Positions 22,711 through 35,279 of a DNA stretch of 64,000 nucleotides are shown here, in pieces. The translations under genes and the position numbers were made by a program. The DNA lies in the NCBI RefSeq assembly GCF_011386835.1, contig NC_088799.1, forward strand, positions 71,939,302-72,003,301, given 5' to 3'. Below the pieces are notes generated by a model. That model searched no databases. It worked only from the letters and a program-made list of their open reading frames with translations, and was not told where the DNA came from. Source of the DNA: Chrysemys picta bellii (lineage: Eukaryota > Chordata > Testudines > Emydidae). How positions within the stretch are numbered: position 1 is the stretch's first letter; every line of letters starts with the position of its first letter.

Positions 22711-23112
22711 GTGAGGGAGCAGAGAAACCTGCAGGCATGGAATGGGGAGAAAAGTAGGGAGCCTGGCTCAGACAGAGGCTGACTGGTGAGGAGGCAGGAG
22801 CTCTCTGCCTTCCTGCCCGAAAGGATGGATAAGCGACCTCCCAGCCAGTGCAGCCGCTTGAGGCAAGTAAGGGCTCCCCTGCAAAGGGGCAACTGGCCTA
22901 GCGGGGCCATGCCCCAATGTGAAGAGACTTGTAGGAAGTAGCCCAGGGAAGTGGATCGTGATTCCCTGCCAGGAAGAAAACCCATCTCTTCTGTTTAGGG
23001 GTTGATCTACACAGAGCCCTGGGCTGGGACCTGGTAGAGAGGGAGGGTCCAGTCCCTCTAACCCCTGGCCCTACAGACTGAAAGGCTAGTGATCTAGCCA
23101 CTAGGCTTCCTG
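22711..23112. repeat. GC-rich LTR- or leader-like block
   Basis: This differs from its AT-rich surroundings. It shares the 17-mer AGGAAGTAGCCCAGGGA (about 22932) with the solo LTR at 50146-51070 (about 50545). It ends with a block CTAGTGATCTAGCCACTAGGC that could be read as tRNA-like on the minus strand. It may be a remnant of a related LTR retroelement. No TG...CA ends with TSD were found. Confidence 0.35.
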
Positions 23113-26100
23113 ACCATGGAAGACCCTATCACATTGGGATGGAAAGGTACCTAGCTTCTTGGAAAAAGGAAAGATTCCCAGGGCAGGAAGGCAGGGGACC
23201 AGAGAAAGGAAATAAAAGATTGAAGAATGGGCTTGGTTTGTATCTGAAAGATTATGGCTTCTTCAGTCAAAACTACTGCTTTTTGGAGATGCAGAAATGA
23301 TTATTAACTCAGAATATACTCTAGCCAACAAAAGGATCTATGTGAGATCCCCAGGAAAACAGCCAATCATTGATGGTCAATGATAAAAGTGAACTGAAAT
23401 ATAATTTGGGTAGAAAAATCTGCCTGCGATACCAAGGGACTGAAACATCTAATTTTTCAATGAGTTTTATGGGATTTAGCAGCCAAAACCTTTTAAAGGT
23501 AATATGGTTAATTCCCCTAAAACTAATGGAAAAATAAGTGTCCTTAAGTAACTGAATATGATGTGAAGCAGGTATATTAGCAAATCAACCACTGACCAGT
23601 TTGGAATTACCACTGCCTGCCTATATGTAGATAACTTCATATAAACGGTTAGTGTGGATCACACTAGTTCAGCATCAGCAACATTTTCTCCAAGAGTTTT
23701 CCTTTATTAATCTGTTTAGTTTTAGGGATCCAGGTTGCAACAGAATAATGGGGTAAAGGGTATTTTACATAAACAGACAATTACACTCAGGTTCCAGGAC
23801 ATCTCAGTCCTTTAATTAGTAGCCAAAAAACTCTGCCTCCTTAGAGACTGACTCCATTTTGATTGGCAAAGAGCTGTATTGATAGAGCTCCCCAGCTTAA
23901 TTCTAAATCCTGACTGCACCAAGAGTCATCAACCTTCCTGATTATCCCACCATACGCCTGAAAGGGGGGATGTCAGGCTGATTTAACTCCTTGTTTTCTG
24001 TGCTTGAGTAGAGATTCCATACCCTGTCAGCCTTCGTTATTACTCCATGCTCTGTTGAATCTAAGATAATTTTTTTTTGTTTTTATTTTGTGTTCTTAAT
24101 AGAAAAAATGTGGGTAAGCAGAATATAATGACAGGTTTGGTTAAAAAAAATCAAATCTAAATTATATACCAGAAGTTTTGCATAATGGGATCCAATAATG
24201 ATTCTTTATAGTTGAAGCAGAACTTTCCTGAGTTAATCAGTGAAGAGGAAATAATAGCATTATAAAAGCTCCCCATTGATGTGTAAATGATTGTCTGATT
24301 AACAAAGAAAAAAAATTAGGAACTGCAGCTTTATAAAGAAATATATTTTTATTAAAAGCATCCATGGAGTTATCGTACCGTATTTTCTGAGGGTGGTCTG
24401 ATGCTTAGTCTATAAGTAGAAGTATTTGACAAAATGGAATATGGATGAATTTTATTATTGATCTGAAAGGGAGGCCTGGGGTGAGGAGAGCAAATAAAAC
24501 AAAAAGGTTAAACGTGAATGGTCCTCATCCCTCCCTATTTACACTAGAGTAACTCAATTTAAGTAAATAGTTACCCTTGTATAATAGGAGACTGAGGCAG
24601 TGGCGAATCACACCCACTGACATAATTAGAGTTACAGTGGAGTGGAACAGGATGGTAAGTCAGGTGAATTCAGTGGTGAATGAGCCCTTTCATTTGGTGT
24701 GGTCGGCTTTAGAATTTCTCCTGCAAAGTTCTAACAAACTTTACAGGGGTTGTAGCAGATCCTCAGTGCTATTTACACCATCCCAAGGAGTGCTTTAAAA
24801 AAAATATAACCAGAACTCCTCTTATTTATTTTTGCTATCCAAAGTATTTTGTGGATAGCAATTTATCCCTAGCCTTCCACTCCCCACCAAAACACCCCTT
24901 ATTTATGGTGAGCACTGTAGCTGAGTTCCTCTTTGTCTTTTTATCTTATCAGTAAAGTTTGATAGAGCACAGGAATTTGATCAAAACTCATGTTGGGCTT
25001 GAAAAATATATTTATATACTTTCCTTTGATGCTTAAATGACAAAAAGCAACTGCTAGTTTTTAATGACCTTCTACACCAGCGGCCCTATCTTTTGGGGTA
25101 TGAAATTGATTTTTCTTATCTTAGCATTTGAAGATTCAGAATGTGCCCCTTGACCAGTCACCCATGAGAGTGTCCCAGGGAACCAACACAAAGGATAGGA
25201 GGTCATCTTCTTATAAAGCATTGGAAGAGATCATCTGTATGAGCAGATTGTACTGAGGCAGTTCCTTCTGTTCTATGCTATAAAATTTGTCTGCCCACAT
25301 TTGTTGTGTTGTACAGATCAGGGTTACATCTTTGGTGAATAAGATGTTGAGTCAGAGCCTCAGCTGGTACACCCTCTGAGGATCTGGTCCATATGTTTAC
25401 CCTAAGGAGTGGTGTTCCAATATTATAGAAAGGGGGATTTCTTTTGCACATCTGAAATTGGGATAACTAAAATATATTTGAAAAAATAAAACCTGTCCCC
25501 TACCCCTTTCCCGCTCCCTATTCTCACACAATAAAAAATAGCCTTTGCCCGTTTCTGGAAACAAACTGGAATTGTTTGGTAATTTTATTGTTTCAATTTT
25601 AACTCCATTATCAAAAGTGTGAAAACACTGCAAGAAAAACTGTTCTCCCAATGACCTGACTAGACATCTGGTGAGAAATGTCTTTCATGTGAGATTTCCA
25701 GCCTAATTTTCCAAACTAAAGTGATTTGAATAGTTCCAGTAACCATTGTATGAGGGTCCGGAAGGCTAGATGCTTGTCTGCTTTGAATCCAAACTGTGAA
25801 CTTGTCATGATTTCACACATTACCAATCATGTGGCAGGACAAAATCTTCTGGAAGCTCATGTAACATGAGCATAACATAACTAAAGCTCTTACCAGGACA
25901 GACACACACGTTGGTTTAAATACCTCATAAAATAAAGAAGTACTTGCAAAAGAACAGCATTTATGATCACGCTACCATCACTTGGCTATAATTTAAAATA
26001 AGGTCTCTAATTTTCAAGGTCACTTCCTTGCCCAAAGAGTTGCATAATATGTTGTGCATTGTTATATATATGTAATATATAAACTTCTCTGTTTCTGAAA

Positions 26101-27642
26101 GTACCTGATATTCCCCAATAGGGTGTGTAGCCATCTGCATGGAACTTGGTGGGAAGGCCACACAGGTTGCAAGAGGGAAGTGTTTGAAGGAGGCAACAGG
26201 AAGCCAGTCTGTATTCACATGGCTTGAATGCTAGCTGCAGTTGCAGCACCTGTGTAGTATTTTAAAAAAAATTAGTTTAGTTTTAAACACATGGAGTCCT
26301 CTCATGTTATTACACAGCATGCAATATACAAAACCGGATATATAGGTGGTATATCAATTCAGCATGGAAGTGTGGGGTTTGAGTCTAGCTGCTAAGGAGA
26401 CTGAGATGGAAAGACTGGGAAAACTGTTCAGAAATTCTAACTGGAATATTATATCTCTATCTGTCTTACCTAGTTTTGCTTGTAAAATAGGCAGGCTAAA
26501 TGGTATCTGTTCTGTAGGAAAGAGAAAGTATTTGACATGACACATTTATGTTTTGGTTGTCAGGCAAAACAGCTTTCACTATTATTCACTGCCCTTTGCA
26601 TATTGAAGAACATATCTAAAGTAAGCTGAACACTCTTGTGTTTTATGATAGTGTGTTACTGGGAAAATAAAACAGTACAATTATCTGCACAACAAATAGA
26701 ACTTGTCAGATGGCAGACATGCAGAACTAATGCAGATGGCCAGCTCAGAAAAGCTGTCAGATAGAAAGACTGAAAGAAAATATCTTGTCTTTAGCTTTTG
26801 TAGACTCTGTCAAATAAACATGCAGCTCACAACGTAGCGTGGCACCGTGGTGCTTCTGTGTCTAGATTTTGGTCCCCACTGCTGAGGGAAATGGGAGCAT
26901 TTCTTGCAGAGGGAGCTCTATGTTGCATCTGCCTTACAGCACTTGCTGCTGCAGCTTCTACCTCCTTTAAGTGTGGTCAAGTAACAGTTAGAAATATATC
27001 TTCCCCTGTTTCGGGATTATGCAAATTTTATAACCATATTCACAATTGATTCACAGCTTCAGGATCTGCATTTGCTGCTGTTGGTTTTGAACCATAAAGC
27101 CCTGAATGGCTTAGGAGTCTGGACCGGTCTCCTAGAGTGACCACATCTCACCCCATGTGATTCTGCCACAGCTGTTTAAGTGGGTTACTCTGGATTTCCC
27201 TATAAGGTGTCCTATGGAACTAATGCCTGCATTCTTGGTGTAAAGACTGTTTATGCAAAAAACGGTGGGTGACCAGGAGGGAGGAATTACACTTGCTTCA
27301 CGTTTGTAAACTTTTCAGTTCTTAAACTGAACTTTGTAGCATAAGCTTCTGGATGGCAAGACAGCAGCCACCAGGTCAAATTACCATCTCACCTTTTGTA
27401 AAGGCAACCATCCATGACTTCTGAGAGTTACCAGAACAGGCCTTCCAGATACAATGGATGAATTGTGGGAATGGTCGTTCCTCAATAGATCCCAGAAGCT
27501 ATGGACACTGACTTCAATGGAACACAGGAATTTGCCTATGGAATTGTAAATCTCTGCCATTTGGAGCTGGAAGGTTATTTCCTTCCTCCCTCTCTCCCTA
27601 ATGCAGGATATAGGTATTCCTTCTCTGAGGCTAAGCAGTAAG
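23113..27642. other. Unique AT-rich DNA, no gene seen
   Basis: Frames here are all under 95 codons with no domain. No repeat was recognised with confidence. Confidence 0.55.
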
Positions 27643-28290
27643 AACATAACAGCCATACTGGGTCAGACCAAAGGTGGTTCTTAACCTGGGGTGCACGCAC
27701 GCCCTGGGGGTGCGAGATGCCCTTTCTGGGAGTGCGAGACATGCCAGATTTTTTAGAAGGTAAATCATCGAAAGCACAAATTTAAGCACAGGCACATAAG
27801 TACAACTACTTTGTTTCATCAAACCTATGTATTTATTAACATTATACATTTTAATGATTACTGTACTATACAAACAAAAAATATATCTGGGTTTAAGCGG
27901 TGCGAGAACATATTTTGAGAACCAACGGGGTGCAGGCTACAGTAAAGATTAAGAACCACTAGATTCTAGCCCATATGGTGGCTTCCGACAGTGGCTAATG
28001 CCAGGTACCCCAGAGGGAATGAACAGAGCAGGTAATCATTGAATGATCTATCTCCTGTCACCCATTCCCAGCTTCTGGTAAACAGAGGTTAGGGACACCA
28101 TCCCTGCCCATCCTGGCTAATAGCTGTTGATGTACTTATCCTCCATTAATTTATCTAGTTTTATTTTTAACCCTGTTATAGTCTTGGCCTTCACAGCATC
28201 CTCTGGCAAAGAGTTCTGCAGGTTGACTGTGCATTGTGTGAAGAAATACTTCCTTCTGTTTGTTTTAAACCTGCTGCCTACTCCAGTCAT
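27643..28290 (-). mobile_element. CR1 LINE 3' UTR fragment, split by a MITE
   Basis: The plus strand begins AAGAACATAACAGCCATACTGGGTCAGACC at 27643, the CR1 tail in minus orientation. After a 290-base insert it resumes with TTCCGACAGTGGCTAATGCC and continues through the GCTTCTGGTAAACAGAGGTTAGGG and TCTGCAGGTTGACTGTGC blocks to about 28290. It is the same subfamily as 980-1852 but without ORF2. Confidence 0.88.
27672..27961. mobile_element. hAT-type MITE inside CR1
   Basis: The insert has terminal inverted repeats GGTGGTTCTTAACCTGG at the left and the reverse complement of AGTGGTTCTTAATC at the right, like the CAGTGGTTCTTAA ends of hAT-Charlie elements. Its interior is AT-rich and non-coding. 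A matching 8-bp TSD is not preserved, and a few CR1 bases are missing at the site. Confidence 0.7.
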
Positions 28291-28455
28291 AGAATTGATG
28301 GTACCTCTGGGAATTTGGAGAGGTAAATGCACATATTTCACATTATCTTTGCATGTGTATTTATCTGCAAGTTTTAGGACAGGTCCGTGGGATACAAACA
28401 TGGGAAATGTGCCTCAAACATTGTTGTTATTTGTTTTTCTCACTAGGATTCAGCA

Positions 28456-28677
28456 CTAGCGCTGCTTTTCTCCTGGGTGTAAAGAATGATCCACAGGGAT
28501 GATTTGCTCTTTGGGTGAAAGGTTGTACAGTATGTGGTTATACATGAGCAGCTGAGCCAACTCTGCTTCTATGTCTTTCCAGTGGTTTGGCAATGTGTTT
28601 TTGTCTGCTACGTTAAAGAATCCTCTAATCTCTTGTGAATGCCTTGTGAATATGGAGAAAGGAACACGATTTCCCAC
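28456..28677 (-). other. Candidate terminal coding exon (weak)
   Basis: An open minus-strand frame of 74 codons starts right after CCAACCTTTTCACAG, a good splice acceptor (AG at 28678-28679 on the plus strand). It ends in a TAG at 28456-28458. The peptide is non-repetitive and of ordinary composition, with HSQEIRGFFNVADK near its start and NHWKDIEAELAQLL in its middle. I do not recognise a family. The frame upstream of the acceptor is closed by a stop, as expected of an intron. No partner exon or clear polyadenylation site was found, and a chance frame or pseudogene is quite possible. Confidence 0.15.
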
Positions 28678-31600
28678 CTGTGAAAAGGTTGGAGATTTTG
28701 TTCCATCTAGGACAGATGAATATTTTGGCAGGTGGGATGAATGTGGTATTATCCATGCTTTCCCAATTGAAATTTTGTTGTTAATCTTGATGAATAACTC
28801 TGGACTAGCACTAAATTGCAGGAATTAATTTATTCCAGGTAATAATATTTTGCATTTTTTATTCTCTAGATGTAATGAAAATGTTCATGTAGGTCTACTC
28901 CACCTTGCTAAATGTTTCCCCACTATTGGAAATGCAGTAGACTAGTGTAATCATGATATGGGTACTAAATATCCGATTGGAACAAAAAAATCCATGACAT
29001 CACCCTTAGCAGCAGAAGGATTAAATCTGTGCTGCTAGCACATCATAGGATCTGCCCAGAAATTCCCCCTAATCTGAAAATGCATGAATCTGGCCTACCC
29101 AGCAGAGTTCTGGCATAGCTAGAGACTGAATGTAGTGGTCATGCCAATGGTTTGATCCACCTGAATAATATTACAGAGTTCTATAGATCAAGCTGACTGG
29201 AAATTTAATCCATGCCATATGATACACAATTACTTGTTGACTTTTGTAAAACTTGGGCTAATATTGCTCAATAATGTTAGCAGAAACAGTTTAATAGCAG
29301 AGAGTCTTATGACATAATGTGAAATCAATGGTTCGTGCAATGGTGTAAAGGTAAAATGTTTAGAACAATATAAGGAAACACAGAAGTGCTACTTTATTGG
29401 ACTTTTCAAAGGGCTTCTGTACAGCATCACATGATTGGTTAGATGCATATTATCTGGGAATGTCAGCTCTCTTTGGAAAATCAGGTTGCTGGACTATATA
29501 CACCAATGCTCTGATCTGGTAAGGCACGTCCTTTGATTCTGACTGATAAGCCATCCATGCTCCCAGTATAAACTTATTTGATTGCACTAGCTCATGTTGT
29601 TTTCCTTTGCTCTGTGGCATATCCTGGTACAAAGCTAAAATGAAAGATTAATATTCGCTTTTGTGCCTGCATCCTTTGTTGTTTTCTCAGAAGGTAAAAA
29701 TGTTGAGAAGCCTTTATTTATTTTTAATAGAGATCCTAATGTGCACTGCAGCTTGCTGTAATCTAACCCACTCTACATCCTAGATGGGTATGTGGCAGGT
29801 TTTACACCACTCTTTGCTTAACTTCTTACATTAAAAGTAGCTGTAGGCTGTGTCAAAGATTAACCTACTCACGGGATTCATGCGATACACAGATGTAGAT
29901 AGAAAAAGAGCAGCTAGTAAAGTGTTTCTTTTTTATGTTTCTAACATCTTATATATTAAAAGCTTCTAGCACCTGCTATTCTTTAAAAGGTCTTTTGATC
30001 TGAGATTCTTGGATCCTTGGGGCTTTTTAAAACATTGGCTGTTGAAGTGCCACTTATGGTCCCTCAAGGGAACTTTACAAACATTGAAAATTGGCACAGA
30101 AGCCTAGTACTCTGCTTCAGCATTTATTTCTTTAATATTTTAACATGTTTCAAAATATTTTGATAACAATGTTAGAAATCTATTCATAGAAAAAAACAAA
30201 ACCAAACCCTCAACCCCACACAACTCTTACTTCTGCCAGATGTCATAGGCTTTATGAAGGCATAGTGTAAAACACGCTTTTATTGCATTTGCAATTCATC
30301 AAGTCTTTTTGCCTTTACGCAAATAGACAATGTATCCATAGGACGACCAATGTCAAAAGGAATCAGGAAGCCATGAAAAGGGCTTTTCTGTTGCATAAAA
30401 TATGGTGTATGTGTATGGCAGCCTTTTTTAGTATAGTTAGCAGTTCAGTAAATTTGCCCTGCAGCATAGGTGCTAATGAGAAATAAGGCTTTAGGGGTGA
30501 ATTTCTCTAGCCAGTGGAGAGCCCTTCACATTTGTTTTGGTATCCTTTCATTCAGGCAGCCTTTATAAAACGAACCCTAGACACTGCGGGCAGCCTCAGA
30601 AGAGAGTTCAGGGTGTGACCTAGGTATTAGAAATGATGGGCCAGATTTTTTTGTTTTTTAAATACAGAGTAGCTCCATTGAAGTCAATGACTGAGTAACT
30701 GAGATCAGTTGTCAGATTGCACAGTGTTAGGCTGGAATTATAAATGGAGCCTAAGGGAATTAGGCACCAAACTCTAATTACATTTAATTGAGATTTCTGT
30801 ACCTAACTTCCTTGAGTTCCTGTGAATATCCCATCCCTAATCAATAACAAAGAGGGAGGTTTACTGTAAAATTAATGGTTACAAAATGGGCAGCTAGCAA
30901 TAAAGAGGGTAGAAGGATCCCAGATGTGATCTTGCTCTCATTACATTGAATGGGAATGTGAGAAGGCTTCCTAAGTTAAATGTGATTGAAAAACAGAAAA
31001 AATAGTAATTATTCGGTTTTATTATATGAGCTTTCTGTGTCTCTCTATTGTACAGTCTACCAAGGCATGCCTGCCCTAGAATTCACTGTCTTGTGCAGAG
31101 TAAATCTGTGTGAGAAATTTCACACAAGAAACAACCACATTTCATTTTTGACAGTACCACCAAAGGTTTTGTTTTGGTTTTGTTGTTTTGTGGGAGGGAG
31201 GAACCACTTTTCACCGTGAGACAGTTTTACTGGCTTTGCTCTGAGTGAAGATGTAAATTCTGCCTGACACTGAAAGGATGAGCTGGGTTTGCTACAGTAT
31301 GTTTTCAGGAGCTGGCTCTCTGCAAGCAGCTGTGCACAAAGCTAGAATACTATGTGGAGTAGGGGTGTGCCCTGTGTGTGAAAGAGTCTGCATGGGTAAA
31401 AAGGAAACAGTGTGGGAAATGGTTAGAATTGCTTTTCTTAAACCAACAAATGATCAATTTTTGAAAGCTAATCTGTGGAAGGCAGTCAGAGAACCAGTAG
31501 TAGAGTTGCAGGTAGGGGCATGGAGGGAAGAGGACTTGGCTTAGCTGTGGTTCTACCCCCTGCTATGCACTAGACAGCAGACCTGACTTATAAGGCGCTC

Positions 31601-33136
31601 ATGCAACACTCATCCCTCCTGCCCCTACAGAAAAGTTTCAGAAGAGTGTTCCTGAGACCAAATTATTTCCAAGTTCTCCTCTTCCACCCTGCAGCTAGTG
31701 CCCCCCTACGCCACACCCATGGCTGAGTCTAAATGCTGGGTCTTTGTAAATTGCTTGACTTACAAACAGTTTGGCCCATGGAGCTTAAAATCAGGCCCAA
31801 TATTTGCATTTGAAAGAACAGACTCAACTGCTCTTCTCCTTTCTCTACTCAGCAAGGTTTGTTTAGATTTTAGTAGCCTTTGTTTATTCCCATCTTTAGT
31901 TTCTCTGCTGGCTTTAATGAGGTTTGCAGTCGGCTGAGGAGTAACTTGGTGAACTTTTAATTTAATTATTTTCCAAGTTGACACTGCTCCTGTTGTTTCT
32001 GGCTGCGTTCCCTTAAAGTCTGACCACTGCAGTCTTGAGACACTGACATGTCAAAATGTAATTTGTGTGGTGATTTTTCCCTCAATTTGTGACTAGCACA
32101 GAAGTGCATGTTAAAGAGATGTTCTTTAATCAAACGGTTTTCTTAGATTAAGGGTAAGGCTTTTCAATGTCATAAAGTACATGGACACACAGTACATAAA
32201 TGCCTAGCAGCCTTTTAAAATGAGAATGTTGGCTATTATTTGAAAAGTTCTTCAGTAAAATAATTCTAACCACAGCATTTTGTTCCATCTATACTGGACT
32301 CATTGGCAATAATGTCAGAAGTCACTAGCACTTTATGTTCATGCTCTCTGTGTATTGTGTGCTGTCTGCATGCTGCTAACACATATTCTGATCTTCTGTA
32401 TTATCATGTGGTCCAATTATTCCTGTAGGATGATATAACTATAATGAGAGAGTCTTTCAGGTAATGATGGCATACCTGAAGCTTGAATTATGTTTGAATG
32501 TTTTCTTCTCTCAGGGCAGTTACAAATAATTGAAATTTTACTGCATGTACAATATTATTATGTGCACCGTTAAAGATGAGTCAATGGGACAATATTGATG
32601 ACGATGATGATGATAGTAATCAACCAACATTGTTCCTTGGTGAGTTTTCTCTTTCTTTCCCCTCACCTTTCACTCCTTCCCCCGCACACTCCCCGTCCAA
32701 GACCAGAAAGAACATTTATGGTATTGACATACAAAATAGCCTGGCCTAAGATCCATACACATTTTTTTTTCTGTCTTGTGGCTAGCAAAACCACTAGAAA
32801 GAAAACGAAACAAGAGAAAATTGAAGAGATAAAGAGCACCTAGTTTGCATATGAAATTACTACAGATAACTAGCAATTTCTGTGTGCAAACACCCAAATT
32901 GCACATACATACAAGGTAACACCCCTCAGAGAATAGTGCATATGTGTTTCTGAAAATGTGGTTCCGAACATCTTATTTGCTATTTATGGAGTTTTGTGCT
33001 GTGTCTAAACTTTCCGTTGGTACTAGCAGTAATACCTTTGGTCAGAAATTACCTATTTATATGTTATCAAGTGATAGGCTTTTGTAAGGTAATTAAAACA
33101 AAATATAATGGAAAAGTCCCTAGGCCCTGGATTCTG
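28678..33136. other. Unique AT-rich DNA, no other gene seen
   Basis: Only short frames are present. A remnant of the palindromic GCTCCATTGAAGTCAATGA motif lies at about 30670-30690. A GAT trinucleotide run lies at 32597-32614. Confidence 0.55.
32597..32614. repeat. (GATGAT)n short tandem repeat
   Basis: Six imperfect GAT/GAC units, a minor microsatellite. Confidence 0.7.
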
Positions 33137-33460
33137 TAACAAGCGCCAGATGAGAACAATGAAGGAATAAAATGGACACCGTGTAGAATCAAGCACGTGG
33201 GTTTTTTACGCACAGCGCTGGCAGAGTGTCACATAGGATATTCATGGGCGGAGGGAAGCGATGGGGTGGGAGGTCCCGAGCCCCTGGATAGGTCTAGCAG
33301 TAAGACAAGATAAGCACAGTAAGCCAATAGTCTAAAAGATTATATAATGGCTCCGCCCAAGGTTTCAGGTTAACATATAATATACTGTTAGTACACAGGT
33401 GTTTTCCATTAAACAATGTATAAAGTGTATAATTATAAAATATATATGTTGACTTCTGAT
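33137..33460 (+). repeat. LTR-like block, unresolved
   Basis: The block begins TGTAACAAGCGCC. It has a CCAAT motif (33322-33326), a TATATAA box (about 33344-33350) about 20 bases later, and an ATTAAA signal at about 33409, the order of an LTR U3-R. It is more GC-rich at its 5' part than its surroundings. No CA end with a matching short TSD could be found, so it may be a truncated LTR or chance. Confidence 0.3.
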
Positions 33461-33469
33461 TTGGGGTCC

Positions 33470-33583
33470 ATAGGAATGAGGATCCGAAGAAGTGAGGTTT
33501 TTACCCACGAAAGCTTATGCCCAAATAAATCTGTTAGTCTTTAAGGTGCCATCAGACTCCTTGTTGTTTTTATAGGAATGAGG
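33470..33583 (+). mobile_element. Short PLE 3' tail with 12-bp TSD
   Basis: The 90-base insert at 33482-33571 has GAAGAAGTGAGG, CACGAAAGCTTATGCCC, AATAAATCTGTTAGTC and GTGCCATCAGACTCC, the same plan as the PLE 3' ends at 22.6 kb and 58.2 kb. It is not inverted. The 12-mer ATAGGAATGAGG occurs on both sides (33470-33481 and 33572-33583) as target duplication. Confidence 0.88.
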
Positions 33584-34236
33584 TAGCTCTTCTGGTTGTC
33601 CAACAGGTACATTCCTGAGGATTCAAGCAAAAAGACATTGGAAAGTACATGGCAATAGAAATTGTTTTTCAGGTTGCCCCATTGTGTTTCTAAAGGCTAA
33701 CACTGGCATCTGGGAGGGAGGGAGTGCACCAATTAGAAGGGAGGATGTCATGTCTCATAATGACATGCATGAACTCAAGGTTGGTATGTGGGGAGGGTAT
33801 TGGTTATTTTTTCCTGCAGAAGCAGTGGACATAGAGACCCCTTTCAGTACTTTGGTATGTCTGTAGATTCTGATAAAGACACCAATTACTGCTCCCCATC
33901 TGGAGTTTTGCTGACCATGCTTATCTTAGTAAAAAGCAAAGTTGTCTCTTGTTTGTTCAGCTTCTCTCAGCTATTATTGTTCTCAGTGGGCTAGGCCCCC
34001 AGCTCAAACCAAGCTTTGGACTTTGGGTCTATGTAAAAAGTTGCTGACAGGGCCTGTGGTCAGGGTTTTACAAACATAGCAATGGATTCTGGCCCTTCAA
34101 CAAGATGGTCCAATGGGGTCTGATCTAGAGCCATAAAAGTGATTGGAAAGAATCCCATTGACATCATTTGGGCTTTGGATCAGGTCTGTGCAGAACCTAT
34201 TGAAGAACTGGGACCTTAGGCAAAAATTAAAAAATG
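33584..34236. other. Unique DNA with an old repeat remnant
   Basis: No gene is seen. At about 34145-34185, AATCCCATTGACATCATTTGGGCTTTGGATCAGG is a degraded copy of the old 'ATTGACTTCAATGGG' repeat. Confidence 0.5.
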
Positions 34237-34244
34237 GTTTCAAC

Positions 34245-34815
34245 TAGGGCTGTCAATCACAGTTAACTCACGCAATTAACTCAAAAAATTAATCACGATT
34301 AAAAAAATTGTGATTAATCGCAGTTTTAATCACACTGTTAAACAGTAGAATACCAATTGAAATTTATTAAATATTTTGGATGTTTTTCTATGTTTTCATA
34401 TATATTTTATTCTGGGTTGTAATTGAAATCAAAGTGTATATTATTTTTTATTACAAATATTTGCACTGTAAAAATGATAAAATAAATAGTATTTTTCAAT
34501 TCACCTCATACAAGTACTGTAGTGAAAGCTGTTTGTTGTGAAAGTGAAATTTACAAATGTAGATTTTTTTGTTACATAACTGCACTCGAAAACAAAACAA
34601 TGTAAAACTTCAGCGCCTACAAGTCCACTCAGTCCTACTTCTTGTTCAGCAAATTGCTAAGACATGCTGCCCTCTTCTTATTTACAATGTCACTAGAGAG
34701 TGAGAACAGGCATTTGCATGGCACTTTTGTAGCCGGCATTGCAAGGTATTTATGTGCCAGATATGCTAAAAATTCATATGTCCCTTCATGCTTCGGCCAC
34801 CATTCCAGAGGACAT
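34245..34815. repeat. Left inverted arm of the hAT element
   Basis: This pairs with 35280-35860 in reverse complement. Shared landmarks include GATTAATCGCAG-like ends, AATACTATTTNTTTTATC-like mid parts, the AAGTCCACTCAGTCCTACTTCTTG block, GAGAACAGGCATT and CCACCATTCCAG. The arms differ by many substitutions and indels, so they have evolved separately for long. Confidence 0.85.
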
Positions 34816-34861
34816 GCTGACGATGCTCGTTTAAAAAAAAATAAATGCGTTAATTAAATTT

Positions 34862-35215
34862 GTGACTGAACTCCTTGGGGGAGAATTGTATATCTCCGGC
34901 TCTGTTTTACCCACATTCTGCCATATAGTTCATGTTATAGCAATCTTGGATGATGACCTAGCACATGTTCTTCATTTTAAGAACACTTTCATTGCAAAAC
35001 GCAGTGAAGGTAAACGCAAAGAAGGTACCAATGTGAGTTTTCTAAATATAGCTACAGCAGTCAACCCAAAGTTTAAGAATCTGAAGTGCCTTTCAAAATC
35101 TGGGAGGGACAAGGTGTGGAGCATGCTTTCAGATGTCTTAAAAGAACTACACTCCAATGTGGAAACTACAGAAACCACCAAAAAAGAAAATCAGCCTTCT
35201 GCTAGTGGCATCTGA
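34862..35215 (+). pseudogene. hAT (ZBED-like) transposase fragment
   Basis: A 117-codon frame lies between the two inverted arms. Its N-terminal part (LLGGELYISGSVLPTFCHI) and middle (ILDDDLAHVLHFKNTF, FLNIATAVNPKFKNLKCL) resemble the segment of hAT/ZBED-type transposases before the C-terminal dimerisation region, with the 'A.A.D/NPRFK.L' pattern. The N-terminal BED zinc finger, the catalytic DDE core and the hATC domain are all absent. It ends in a plain stop within an S/T- and K-rich tail. It is probably the residue of an internal deletion of an autonomous element. The assignment rests on motif memory only. Confidence 0.55.
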
Positions 35216-35279
35216 CTCAGATAATGAAAATGAATAATGTTTTGGATTGTACTGCTTTGGATTGTTATCAAGTAGAACC

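Noticed and set aside
23060..23112. tRNA-like block CTAGTGATCTAGCCACTAGGC on the minus strand
   Set aside because: No B box or acceptor stem, so it is more likely part of an LTR or leader remnant.
33137..33460. Definite solo LTR
   Set aside because: CCAAT, TATA and ATTAAA are in order, but no CA end with a matching short duplication could be found; kept only as a low-confidence repeat.
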